The notes beneath the pieces were generated by a model. It was not told where the DNA came from. It was given only the letters and a program-made list of their open reading frames with translations, and did no database searches. Made by a program: the position numbers and the translations under genes. 64,000 bases of DNA from Melioribacteraceae bacterium (lineage in GTDB: Bacteria > Bacteroidota > Ignavibacteria > Ignavibacteriales > Melioribacteraceae): positions 248,001 to 312,000 of the forward strand of contig JALVFE010000021.1 in the NCBI GenBank assembly GCA_027030245.1. The letters are read 5' to 3'. Position 1 is the first letter of the stretch, and every line of letters begins with the position of its first letter. This document shows positions 56,176 to 64,000 of this stretch, in pieces.

Positions 56176-58506
56176 TTATTTCACTAATAACATTTTTTTT
56201 GTTTGTACAGTATTTTCCGTTTTTAATTTATAAATATAAATTCCGTTTGATAATCTCGTAGCATCAAAGTTTACATTATGGAAGCCTGCACTTAAATTTT
56301 TATCTATCAATGTTGAAATCTTCTCGCCCAAAATATCGTATATTTCTAATTTTACATTTTGAGCTTTTGCCAAACTGAACTTAATGTTTGTCGTCGGATT
56401 AAACGGGTTGGGATAATTTTGTAACAATTCCGTTTTATTAGGAAGAACATTTATCATCACTTCACCTGAATATTCAAATGTTCCATCTATATCAATTTGT
56501 TTTAGTCTGTAAATGAAAGTCGAACCGTTGCTCGGATTATTATCAACATACCGATAAATTTTAGGTACATTGCTGTTACCCGCCCCTCGAACAAATCCGA
56601 TTTTTTCCCAATCAACTACTTTTTGTTCTTCGGGATTGCCAATAACCGCTCTTTCAATTTCAAAACCGTAATTGTTTACTTCCGTTGCGGTTTTCCATTC
56701 TAGTTTAACTGCTGATGAATTAATTAAATTTGCATTAAAGTTAACGAGTTCAACCGGAAGTGGTGTAATATCTCCACTTACTATTAATGAAAATGCTTGC
56801 GAACCGTTTGTGAGAGTTCCCTTATGAGAAACTTCTATTGTGTATGTTCCCGCTAACGGAGCGTCACCACTTGGGCTAGCGATATAAACTTTTTCTACAT
56901 TATCCACATCATTTGTTCCGCTTTTTGTAGCTGCAGCAGAAGGATTCAATCTATCCAATTTATAAGGATAATAAGTAGTTCCGTTCTTTATAACTTTAAG
57001 ATCCAAATCGTTTACAAGCATTGGTGTAGCGGGATCGAGAGCTGGTGCAGTAGGTGTACCGGGAACATCCGTCCAGCAAATGGTAACAATAAGCGGTTCC
57101 GATCCGTCAACCGAAACGTTTCTAGTATAAGTTGTACCGTTATTTAGAACCAATTCATCAATTGTATTGTTTGAAGTAACATCTTCGTCAATTACTTGTG
57201 CAGCACGTTCTGCATTAAGCAAACCCCAGCCGAATTGATAATCCGGTCCTTCCGCAGGACCGGCTTCATCCGCAGTATGTATCACAAGAGCTTTTAACGT
57301 GGCAGCCCTTATCGGCTGACCGGAATGTTTTTTCTGGTAATAATTTTGTAATAGTGCTAAAGTACCTGAAACATTAGGTGCAGACATAGAGGTTCCTGAA
57401 TACGTTGTGTAAGCATCATCAGCAGCATCAGAAGAAGAATATAAACTAACACCATTGCCTACTATGTCAGGTTTTATTCTACCATCGTCTGCAGGACCCC
57501 AGCTACTGAAAGAAGACATTACCACATCACTTGGTTGTGTATAATTATCAACATCTTCAACAGCGCCCACTGTTAAAATATTTTTAGCTATTCCTTTAAT
57601 ACCAATACAATCATAACCTGTTGCACCCCCGTCAACATCAGGTGTTGAACCTGCGGGAATAGTCACCCAATCACCGAGTGCGCTATCCCACCAATAATTC
57701 GTCAGACCACCAACCGGGCCTTCACCTCTATCATTTCCTGCTGACTTCACAATCAGATAGTAAGGAGCATCAAAAGCAATTTGATCGATATCTTTTGTTA
57801 AATCGTCGTAAAAACCGAACCAATAATCTTCTGTTGTGGATATATCTTTATCACCATACCAATAGTTTCCAAGTCCTTTATCACCGAAAGTTGTTGTCCA
57901 TCCTCGTATATACCCGTATGAATGGTTCGATATTTCCAAACCGTTTGCTGCAGCTGTTGCCATTTCGGCTTCATCATCGTTCCAGTCCCACGCTTTCAAC
58001 AAACCTTCGTAAGCCATTCCTTTAGCATTGGGATCTACTCCCGCTGCAATTAATGTGCCTGCCACATGAGTGGAATGTGTACTTGTACCGGATGGTGAGT
58101 CTTCTTGCGTAACCCTTCCACCAAATTCTTGGTGGGTCAGCCTAACGCCTCCGCCGTCCCATTCACCCAGTTTGTTATATCCTGCGCCGGTTTCGTTAAA
58201 AGGCGCCGCCCATAATTTGTCGGTTCGGGTTGTTTTTGCAGCGTTAATGTTAGAAGTAGAATAATATTGGGGTATCCCGCGAATTAAACGTTGCACTTCG
58301 ATAATTCGGCCGTTCGTTTCCTCTAATTTTATGTTGTAACCTTTATCCAGCAATAATTTTTCTACTTGCGTTTTCATTGCTTGAAACTGTGCACTTTTTT
58401 CTTGCGCAAACTTCAATAATTTTTCTTTGTTAGTTTCAGTCTGTGCATTAAGAACAAGCGTAAACAGAAACATTAACAATGTAAAGTTTGTTATCCATCT
58501 TTTCAT
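56176..58506 (-). CDS. T9SS-secreted subtilisin-like protease (S8)
   Basis: A 776-residue protein with signal peptide ending LNAQ and a propeptide of about 80 residues. The S8 domain has Asp in GEWDGGGVRLTHQEF, His in GTSTHSTHVAGTL and Ser in YSGTSMSAPNVSGTLAL. A beta-sandwich domain follows (EPLIVTICWTDVPGTPTAP, APLAGTYTIEVSHKG), then an FN3-like segment (VELVNFNANLINSSAVKLEWKTATE is the start region). The T9SS type A tail has NYPNPFNPTTNIKFSLA and a final TKKMLLVK. It has no dockerin-like module. It is surface-exposed and could digest protein substrate or process its neighbours. Confidence 0.92.
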   Translation of the reverse strand: MKRWITNFTLLMFLFTLVLNAQTETNKEKLLKFAQEKSAQFQAMKTQVEKLLLDKGYNIKLEETNGRIIEVQRLIRGIPQYYSTSNINAAKTTRTDKLWAAPFNETGAGYNKLGEWDGGGVRLTHQEFGGRVTQEDSPSGTSTHSTHVAGTLIAAGVDPNAKGMAYEGLLKAWDWNDDEAEMATAAANGLEISNHSYGYIRGWTTTFGDKGLGNYWYGDKDISTTEDYWFGFYDDLTKDIDQIAFDAPYYLIVKSAGNDRGEGPVGGLTNYWWDSALGDWVTIPAGSTPDVDGGATGYDCIGIKGIAKNILTVGAVEDVDNYTQPSDVVMSSFSSWGPADDGRIKPDIVGNGVSLYSSSDAADDAYTTYSGTSMSAPNVSGTLALLQNYYQKKHSGQPIRAATLKALVIHTADEAGPAEGPDYQFGWGLLNAERAAQVIDEDVTSNNTIDELVLNNGTTYTRNVSVDGSEPLIVTICWTDVPGTPTAPALDPATPMLVNDLDLKVIKNGTTYYPYKLDRLNPSAAATKSGTNDVDNVEKVYIASPSGDAPLAGTYTIEVSHKGTLTNGSQAFSLIVSGDITPLPVELVNFNANLINSSAVKLEWKTATEVNNYGFEIERAVIGNPEEQKVVDWEKIGFVRGAGNSNVPKIYRYVDNNPSNGSTFIYRLKQIDIDGTFEYSGEVMINVLPNKTELLQNYPNPFNPTTNIKFSLAKAQNVKLEIYDILGEKISTLIDKNLSAGFHNVNFDATRLSNGIYIYKLKTENTVQTKKMLLVK

Positions 58507-58562
58507 TTTATCTCTCCATTTGAGTTAATCACCTTTTCTTTTCTCATGGTACCTCAAATGGG

Positions 58563-58601
58563 AAAAAAAACGGACGTCCAATTCGGAAAATTGAACGTCC
58601 G
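58563..58601 (-). terminator. Strong rho-independent terminator after the cohesin-like gene
   Basis: CGGACGTCCAATT (58571-58583) and AATTGAACGTCCG (58589-58601) pair over 13 bp with one G-U pair. On the minus strand it is followed by eight T (58563-58570). It lies 10 bp after the stop at 58612. Confidence 0.93.
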
Positions 58602-58611
58602 CTTAAGAAAT

Positions 58612-59799
58612 TTACTTCATTAAAATCATTTTCTTAATTTGAGTAAAATTACCGGCTTGCAATCGGTATATATAAATACCGTTGCTCAATTGAGATGCAT
58701 CAAATCTAACGCTATGGAACCCTGCTTCCATTTTGCGGTCGAGCAACGTAGCAACTTTTTCGCCCAGCACGTTATATACATCGAGTTTTACATTGCGGGT
58801 TTCCGGTAACGTAAATCTGATGTTCGTCGAAGGATTGAATGGGTTCGGATAGTTTTGCAATAATTCAAATTTATTTGGTTTAACTTCAACGTTAATTTCA
58901 TCGGAATATTCAAAACTTCCATCTATATCCAATATTTTCAATCTATAAACAAATTTGGTACCGCCAACCAAATTTTTATCAACGAAAGTATAGGTTCTTG
59001 GCGAATTACTGTTACCAGCGCCTTCTACAAAACCTACTTTAGTCCAGTTATTATTTTCGGCTTTCTTTTGAATCTCGTATCCGTAACTGTTAACCTCGGT
59101 GGCGCTTTTCCATACTAATTTAACTGCGCTTCCCTGTACTTTTGCAGAAAACGATGTCAATTCAACCGGTAACGGAACGTCATCCGGATTAACTGCATTT
59201 ATATTTGCTGCACTACCGTTGAAAGTAACGGGATCGAGAGAAAATACTTGTGTTACAGTACCGCTACCGCTTGTTTTCCACTGTAATCCGGCAGTTCCGG
59301 AAGTATTTGAGATTCCGGTGATTTTAAATCTACCTAATCTATGCGTAGATGCTTGCTCATCAATTTTAGCTACTCTGCCGTCAAAAGCTGTTTGATCTGA
59401 AGGAGTAGGTCCGTTTAGATTTATAATTATTTCATTACCGTTTAACTCTGGCGATGTATTATCATAATAATTGATTCTCGTAATTTCGGTGTTACTTCCG
59501 CTTGGGTCCGAAGGGACAAAAGTACAATAACCATAAGAGACACCGGCTTGCGGTTCTTTAGATATTGTAGGATTTGTGAAATTATCGACATTAAAAGTTA
59601 AAACAAAATCCGCATTTCCCAAATACAATGGGTTAGACGGTGCAGAAGTAGCTTGAAGGTATATATCGAAGAAGAAATCGCTACCCACCACGTTTTGGTT
59701 TTCCACTGTTAAAGTAACATCCACTTGTGCAGTTGAATATGTGAAATTACCGAATAGTAACACAAACAGAGCTACAAAGATTGTTAATTTAGTTTTCAT
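58612..59799 (-). CDS. T9SS-sorted surface protein with cohesin-like N-terminal domain (candidate)
   Basis: A 395-residue protein with signal peptide ending YSTAQ. Residues about 25-205 form one beta-rich domain with the pattern VGSDFFFDIYLQAT...YLGNADFVLTFNVDNF...LGRFKITGISN. It resembles the opening strands and hydrophobic rhythm of cohesin/CBM-type sandwiches (VGDxxxVxVxxxN...GADFxLxYDP...). Residues 210-305 are FN3-like, and 315-395 are a T9SS type A sorting tail (NYPNPFNPSTNIRFTLP, final IKKMILMK). There is no dockerin-like module. Sitting among twelve module-bearing genes, it is the best local candidate for their surface receptor. The cohesin assignment is by eye and uncertain; similar domains may simply be structural in T9SS proteins. 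Confidence 0.6.
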   Translation of the reverse strand: MKTKLTIFVALFVLLFGNFTYSTAQVDVTLTVENQNVVGSDFFFDIYLQATSAPSNPLYLGNADFVLTFNVDNFTNPTISKEPQAGVSYGYCTFVPSDPSGSNTEITRINYYDNTSPELNGNEIIINLNGPTPSDQTAFDGRVAKIDEQASTHRLGRFKITGISNTSGTAGLQWKTSGSGTVTQVFSLDPVTFNGSAANINAVNPDDVPLPVELTSFSAKVQGSAVKLVWKSATEVNSYGYEIQKKAENNNWTKVGFVEGAGNSNSPRTYTFVDKNLVGGTKFVYRLKILDIDGSFEYSDEINVEVKPNKFELLQNYPNPFNPSTNIRFTLPETRNVKLDVYNVLGEKVATLLDRKMEAGFHSVRFDASQLSNGIYIYRLQAGNFTQIKKMILMK

Positions 59800-59840
59800 T
59801 ATGGTTTTCTCCTACTTATTTGACTAAAACTTTATTTATT

Positions 59841-62444
59841 TTATGGTAATTGACTGTTTTTATTTCTGTTATTCCAAGTTATATTTCGGTCTCCAGCATC
59901 TGTTACTCCCGATAAATCGACATCGCTGTCTTCGTAACCGGTTTTGTTTCTATCGTTCCATGTTGCGTTTCTATCTCCGGCATCAACAACACCGGATTGA
60001 TCAGCATCACCGGAAATCATTCCCCAAACATTTGTCTCAAGTTCAATTGCCCCACCTGTTCCATAAAATTGGGAAGATGATGCAGTAAAATCATAAAGAG
60101 ACGATGTTGTGCCATTAAGAGACACACTATTCGCACTCATAACAGCAAGATGATTTCTGTGTTTTATCACAATGTAGTAATTTCCGTCCGAAACGGGCAT
60201 TTCTATCACTCCGGAGGAAGCATCATCATTTACTATCCTGCCATCCTTATGTAATAACGCACTTTTTGATGCAACTGCCGTGCCATTAAATGTTTCCCTT
60301 AATTCAACTAGAACCCAATCCACTACATCAGCCGGAATTGAAGATATTGTTCTTACATCTTCGCTATATGGAGAAGTTGTAGGAATATAATCGTTATCAT
60401 TCAAGTTTGTATTCATAATACTGTTATTAACGTCGTATGGTCCTTCCAAAAAGATTTTAGTTTCCACTAAAACTTTTGCTTCATATCCGATTGCGAATTC
60501 AGAAAAGGAATTAACTCCCGTGGAAAAAATTGTGTTACCAATTATATCGGTATTAACCGGTGTCCATGAGGAAGAACTATTTACCCTTTTCAAAATTACA
60601 ACATTCTCGGCACTTAATCCAGAGGGCAAATTAGAAGCATCAAAATAAACCGTTGCGGTAAAATTTCCTGTTAAACCGCTTTCGGTAATTGACCAATATC
60701 TATCGTTTACAACAGCATTAGGAGTAACGGAATTTCCTCCCGGATTTGTTGCCGAACTTCCGTCGAAAGTGCCGCCCGGATCGGAATTGAATTTTTCAAC
60801 TGTTAATGTGCCTCCGTCTCCGTCCGTATTCGACGTGAATTCGACCGCTGCTTTTGTGTTCCCGAATAAATACATAAAATTTTGATTCGGAATGACAGAA
60901 GCAGATACATTTAAATCGCCTTGTTTAAATCTCATAATTTTATTTGGGGGTAAATCTGTCATTGAATTTGTTGTAGCCGGACCAGGCCACTTAATGCTTG
61001 CCGTATTAATTTTATTTGCGTCGCCCAAACCAAAATGAGTCCTCAAATCGTTGTGACTGCCTCTTCCGGATTGGGAAGAAACATCACGGATTTGGGTATA
61101 TGTATTTGAGTTAATAGTTGCATTAACTTTAACCAAAGCCCCAATTGCTTTTGAATTTGTTGTAATACCGTCGCCTATAGCTTCGATTTCCACCCAGTTA
61201 TTTGAATTACCGTTATTGATAAACAGACGGTTAGGCCCTTCGCGCCCCATCATCAAATCCAAATCACCATCATTGTCAACGTCTGCCCATGCGGCGCTTC
61301 GCGCAAAATCGTTATCAATCGTTAGAGTTGTACTATTATCGTAAGTAAATACCCCACTTCCGTCGTTATTATACAAACGACATCTATATCCGTCGGAATA
61401 CTTTCCGTCATTTCCTACAAATAAATCCAAATCTCCGTCGTTATCGTAGTCGCCGAAAGCGGAAGCATAAGAAAAATCGACATCGGTAATTAAAGGACCA
61501 ACGCCAGATGTTATATGTACCAAAGTACCGTTATCATTTCTAAAAAGATCGTTTGCGCGCGGATTTCCGTTATCATCGCCACCACTGACCAAATAAAGGT
61601 CTAAATCGCCATCGTTGTCAATATCCCCCCAACTTGCGCCTTGAACGGGCTTCCCATCTGTACTTCCGGAATTTAGTAAAACAACGGCAGTAAAATTGAA
61701 ATCGGGGCTTCCATCGTTAACATACAATATGTTTCTTTTATATTCCGTTCCGGATGCTACAAAGATGTCCATATCGCCATCTTCATCAAAATCGGCAAAC
61801 GTAAGCCCTGCCCTTTTTGTATCTTCCGTGGTGGTGAAATTATTTGTTACTTCCGTAAATGATACTGGTATAGAGCCGTTACTTTTATATAAAAAATTAC
61901 TAGCTGCGGTACCGGGCCAAACATTCTGATTGCTTGTTGCAGCATCTAAGAATCCGTCATTATTATAATCAAGCCACGCCACCGCACCCGAGGAAGTGCT
62001 TTGGGTTTTTACAATATCGCCAACGCTTGCGGTAGTTTCCTTGGTGAACGTTTCATTTCCGTTATTCGTATGAAGACTGTTAGGGGAAGGTGATGTACCG
62101 GAACCGGGATTAACATTCGCAATGTAAAGATCGAGATATCCGTCGTTATCATAATCTCCCCAAGACGAACCGCCTGAAACATACTTTTCGGTAACAATAT
62201 CACCTGCCGTACTTACGGAATCGAAGGTTCCGTCTCCATTGTTTTTGTATAAAAATCCTTCCCATTGATAATTTTGTAAGCCGTTTGAGAGGTAAAGATC
62301 AACATACCCGTCATTGTTGAAATCGCCCCATACAGTTCCCCAGGTAACATATTTGCCAAAATTTTCCTGAGGATTCTGAAATTGTTGAGCAAAAATTTGC
62401 CCAGTGATACATAGAATTACAAAAAAAACGTAAAAATTTTTCAA
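59841..62444 (-). CDS. Secreted FG-GAP/UnbV-ASPIC protein with dockerin-like module
   Basis: An 867-residue protein with signal peptide (MKNFYVFFVILCITGQIFAQ). It starts at TTG (62442-62444) with a well-spaced GGAGG ribosome site and no better ATG. FG-GAP/VCBS repeats with calcium-loop motifs (DFNNDGYVDLYLSNG, DYDNDGYLDLYIAN, DFDEDGDMDIFVASG, DIDNDGDLDLYLVSG) form a propeller. An ASPIC/UnbV domain follows (RGSHNDLRTHFGLGD), then a beta domain and the module (KIFLEGPYDVNNSIM...). The EF-hand loops are DADQSGVVDAGD and DVDLSGVTDAGD. It is probably an adhesive or glycan-binding surface component. Confidence 0.85.
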   Translation of the reverse strand: MKNFYVFFVILCITGQIFAQQFQNPQENFGKYVTWGTVWGDFNNDGYVDLYLSNGLQNYQWEGFLYKNNGDGTFDSVSTAGDIVTEKYVSGGSSWGDYDNDGYLDLYIANVNPGSGTSPSPNSLHTNNGNETFTKETTASVGDIVKTQSTSSGAVAWLDYNNDGFLDAATSNQNVWPGTAASNFLYKSNGSIPVSFTEVTNNFTTTEDTKRAGLTFADFDEDGDMDIFVASGTEYKRNILYVNDGSPDFNFTAVVLLNSGSTDGKPVQGASWGDIDNDGDLDLYLVSGGDDNGNPRANDLFRNDNGTLVHITSGVGPLITDVDFSYASAFGDYDNDGDLDLFVGNDGKYSDGYRCRLYNNDGSGVFTYDNSTTLTIDNDFARSAAWADVDNDGDLDLMMGREGPNRLFINNGNSNNWVEIEAIGDGITTNSKAIGALVKVNATINSNTYTQIRDVSSQSGRGSHNDLRTHFGLGDANKINTASIKWPGPATTNSMTDLPPNKIMRFKQGDLNVSASVIPNQNFMYLFGNTKAAVEFTSNTDGDGGTLTVEKFNSDPGGTFDGSSATNPGGNSVTPNAVVNDRYWSITESGLTGNFTATVYFDASNLPSGLSAENVVILKRVNSSSSWTPVNTDIIGNTIFSTGVNSFSEFAIGYEAKVLVETKIFLEGPYDVNNSIMNTNLNDNDYIPTTSPYSEDVRTISSIPADVVDWVLVELRETFNGTAVASKSALLHKDGRIVNDDASSGVIEMPVSDGNYYIVIKHRNHLAVMSANSVSLNGTTSSLYDFTASSSQFYGTGGAIELETNVWGMISGDADQSGVVDAGDRNATWNDRNKTGYEDSDVDLSGVTDAGDRNITWNNRNKNSQLP

Positions 62445-62694
62445 ACCTACCTCCAGATATATTGTTTTGAGTAGATTAAGCCCTATTAGAAATTTGTAGT
62501 CCCATAATAAAACAAATAGTACACTTATTCCGTGATGTTTGTCACATACGATAGTAAAGGTAGACTGATAATGCGGATTTTATGATTGACTCCCTACCAA
62601 TCAGCCCTAAATTTCTTTAAAAAGTATCTGTCCTATTAATACGTTTTAAAATTAATAATTTGAGATCAATTCACAAATATTTTCAAACTACTTT

Positions 62695-63522
62695 TTAGGG
62701 TAAAATTAAGCCACCAAACGACCATCTATACAAATTTTGCGGAATATTATAGTAAAATGTATTCATCACTTCACCGTTTTCGTAAACAATAACCTTTGCT
62801 CGGTTTGAACCGTTGCATTTTACTATTGCTCTATAATTATCCATTGTGATTGTAATTCTACCAACAAGGGAATATGTTTGACCCATTTTATAAAATTTTA
62901 AGTTTTTTACACGGATTTTGAAAACGTTGTCGAATGTAACATCTTCGTGATTGTAGATACCAACCCATTTTCGTTCATATTTACCGTTAGCATTAAATAC
63001 CGGTGTCGAAAATAAATCCGTCCAAAGTCCGGTTAATTGATAAACAGTCTTATCTCCATAATTAGGTGCCGGACTAGCAAAACCGAATTGTCCCCAAATT
63101 AATCCGTAAGTATAAAGTTGAACAGCTCCATTTGGACTTTTTTGAGGATTTCCGTTTTCGTCTTGGTATTGTAATTTTACCGTAAATTCCCCATCGTAAG
63201 CATTCGGAAAACTTTGACTTTCCAAAGTTCCCTCCCATACGTGATAGCTTCCGTCAAAATGATATTTTTTCCCACCATTTGTTTTATTAAGAACTACGTT
63301 TTCGGATGTCAAAATCGAATGATCGGTTAAAAATTCACTTGCCGTTTGAAACGTTTCCGTTAATATTATGTTTGTTTGATGTTCAATTGCCTGAGTACTA
63401 AATTCGATTTTCTGCTCTGACGGCATTTCCGGTTCAACCGGTTTTGTGCACGAATAAATGAAGAGCGATAGTGTAAATAAAACTAAGATACTGAACAAAC
63501 TTTTACGTTTAATACTTCCCAT
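62695..63522 (-). CDS. Hypothetical lipoprotein
   Basis: A 275-residue protein. The ATG at 63522 has a GGAGGGA ribosome site; the frame to 63573 is longer but lacks one. A lipoprotein signal ends at the Cys of SLFIYSC, after which the sequence is Pro/Glu-rich and then beta-rich (YHFDGSYHVWEGTLESQSF, YDGEFTVKLQYQDENGNPQ, YSLVGRITITMDNYRAIVK). I recognise no family. Being a lipoprotein without module or T9SS tail, it should sit in the periplasm or on the outer-membrane surface. It precedes the FG-GAP gene in the same direction with a 250-bp gap, so they need not be co-transcribed. Confidence 0.65.
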   Translation of the reverse strand: MGSIKRKSLFSILVLFTLSLFIYSCTKPVEPEMPSEQKIEFSTQAIEHQTNIILTETFQTASEFLTDHSILTSENVVLNKTNGGKKYHFDGSYHVWEGTLESQSFPNAYDGEFTVKLQYQDENGNPQKSPNGAVQLYTYGLIWGQFGFASPAPNYGDKTVYQLTGLWTDLFSTPVFNANGKYERKWVGIYNHEDVTFDNVFKIRVKNLKFYKMGQTYSLVGRITITMDNYRAIVKCNGSNRAKVIVYENGEVMNTFYYNIPQNLYRWSFGGLILP

Positions 63523-63892
63523 GGTTCCCTCCGATTTATGTATTTTATTTAATCTTTGTGTCGAATAAATCAATAAGTGTAAAGATTTGTAATGTATAGT
63601 AAATACTTATTAATGAATTAACTAATTGATTTAGATTACCGCCTGAATAATTAGATAAATGAAGATATTTGTTGTTAAAAAACATCTTGATTTGGGAAAT
63701 GTTATTGATTTGTAATTTATGTTATGTTTCATTTTTTTCGCTCTTCTCCAAATAATACAATTCACCCCTTATTTTTCATCATTTATCGAAGAAAAATATT
63801 GGTACATACTTTGTAATAAATTTAAGTTGGAGTGTGAACAAAGCGAAAAAAAAACCGATAATATCAAGGTAAGGACAATTTACACGGTTAAA
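63523..63892. other. Divergent intergenic region
   Basis: 370 AT-rich bases between the lipoprotein gene and a + strand gene running off the window. It must hold both promoters. ATACTTTG near 63808 is close to, but does not match, the -7 consensus. No RNA gene, hairpin or repeat is recognised. Confidence 0.35.
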
Positions 63893-64000
63893 ATGACTAA
63901 AATATTAGTAATAGACGAATTTGGTTTTTCCAAAGACAAATTCCCCTCCTTTTTCGGGGATAAAAATATTAATGTCTTATCAATCGGAGAAACGGATAAT
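63893..64000 (+). CDS. Unknown protein, N-terminal fragment (partial)
   Basis: From the ATG at 63893 an open frame of 36 codons runs to the window edge, beginning MTKILVIDEFGFS. The TKILVIDE start resembles the first strand of response-regulator receiver domains, but the following residues (KDKFPSFFGDKNINVLSIGE) do not settle it. Too little is visible to name a function. Confidence 0.4.
   Translation, partial: MTKILVIDEFGFSKDKFPSFFGDKNINVLSIGETDN

Noticed and set aside
20360-62444. CRISPR array or insertion sequences as an explanation of the repeats
   Set aside because: The repeats are coding module ends about 2-4 kb apart with no regular short spacers, no transposase gene and no terminal inverted repeats.
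62442-62449. TAGGTTTG on the minus strand as a -7 promoter element
   Set aside because: It overlaps the ribosome site and TTG start codon of the FG-GAP gene, so the match is probably chance.

Overview
The window looks like a chromosomal segment of a low-GC member of the Bacteroidota/Chlorobiota supergroup, most likely Ignavibacteriota (Ignavibacterium/Melioribacter type). The evidence is three secreted proteins ending in a type IX secretion (T9SS) type A sorting domain with the motif NYPNPFNPSTNI, two TonB-dependent receptors, a Bacteroidota-style ECF sigma/FecR pair, a folP-cdaA neighbourhood, and separate GluRS and GlnRS genes. This placement is an inference; no 16S or phylogeny is available here.

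Layout. 1-800: tail of a DNA methyltransferase and a small PD-(D/E)XK-like protein, possibly a restriction-modification pair. 829-7645: two minus-strand operons, parA-parB-DUF5683-Yip1 and folP-cdaA-glycosyltransferase-CHAD-metallohydrolase. 7877-11432: gltX, glnS and tRNA-Leu(CAA). 11417-16157: a thiamine operon (TonB receptor, thiamine pyrophosphokinase, sodium:solute symporter) behind a TPP riboswitch with a visible terminator/antiterminator switch. 16193-20293: an MltD-like LysM lipoprotein, a small unknown protein and inorganic pyrophosphatase.

20360-62444 is an accessory region of secreted proteins, nearly all on the minus strand. Twelve of them end in the same module of roughly 205-225 residues: a conserved beta-rich domain (starting KIFLEG or KVFLEG) followed by a duplicated EF-hand-like pair spaced 28 residues apart, each calcium-loop-like segment followed by RNxxWNxRN. 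The pair has the architecture of a type I dockerin. The catalytic parts include GH9, GH16, two GH74/sortilin-like propellers, a DUF4838 glycosidase-like protein, a beta-helix protein, an SGNH esterase with LamG, a subtilisin, a BPL_N/GATase-like protein, an FG-GAP/UnbV protein and two paralogues of unknown function. In the middle sits a regulated uptake block: ECF sigma, FecR, a TonB receptor with an STN signalling domain, a T9SS beta-helix protein and a serine hydrolase. No SusD is present.

The most interesting hypothesis is a cellulosome-like or otherwise dockerin-tagged extracellular polysaccharide-degrading system. One neighbouring T9SS-sorted protein (58612-59799) has an N-terminal domain that reads like the cohesin/CBM-type beta-sandwich and is a candidate surface receptor. 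The dockerin-like modules are seen directly; the partner assignment is inference. The region is recombinationally active: modules share long exact DNA identities, and at least three decayed gene relics lie between the intact genes.
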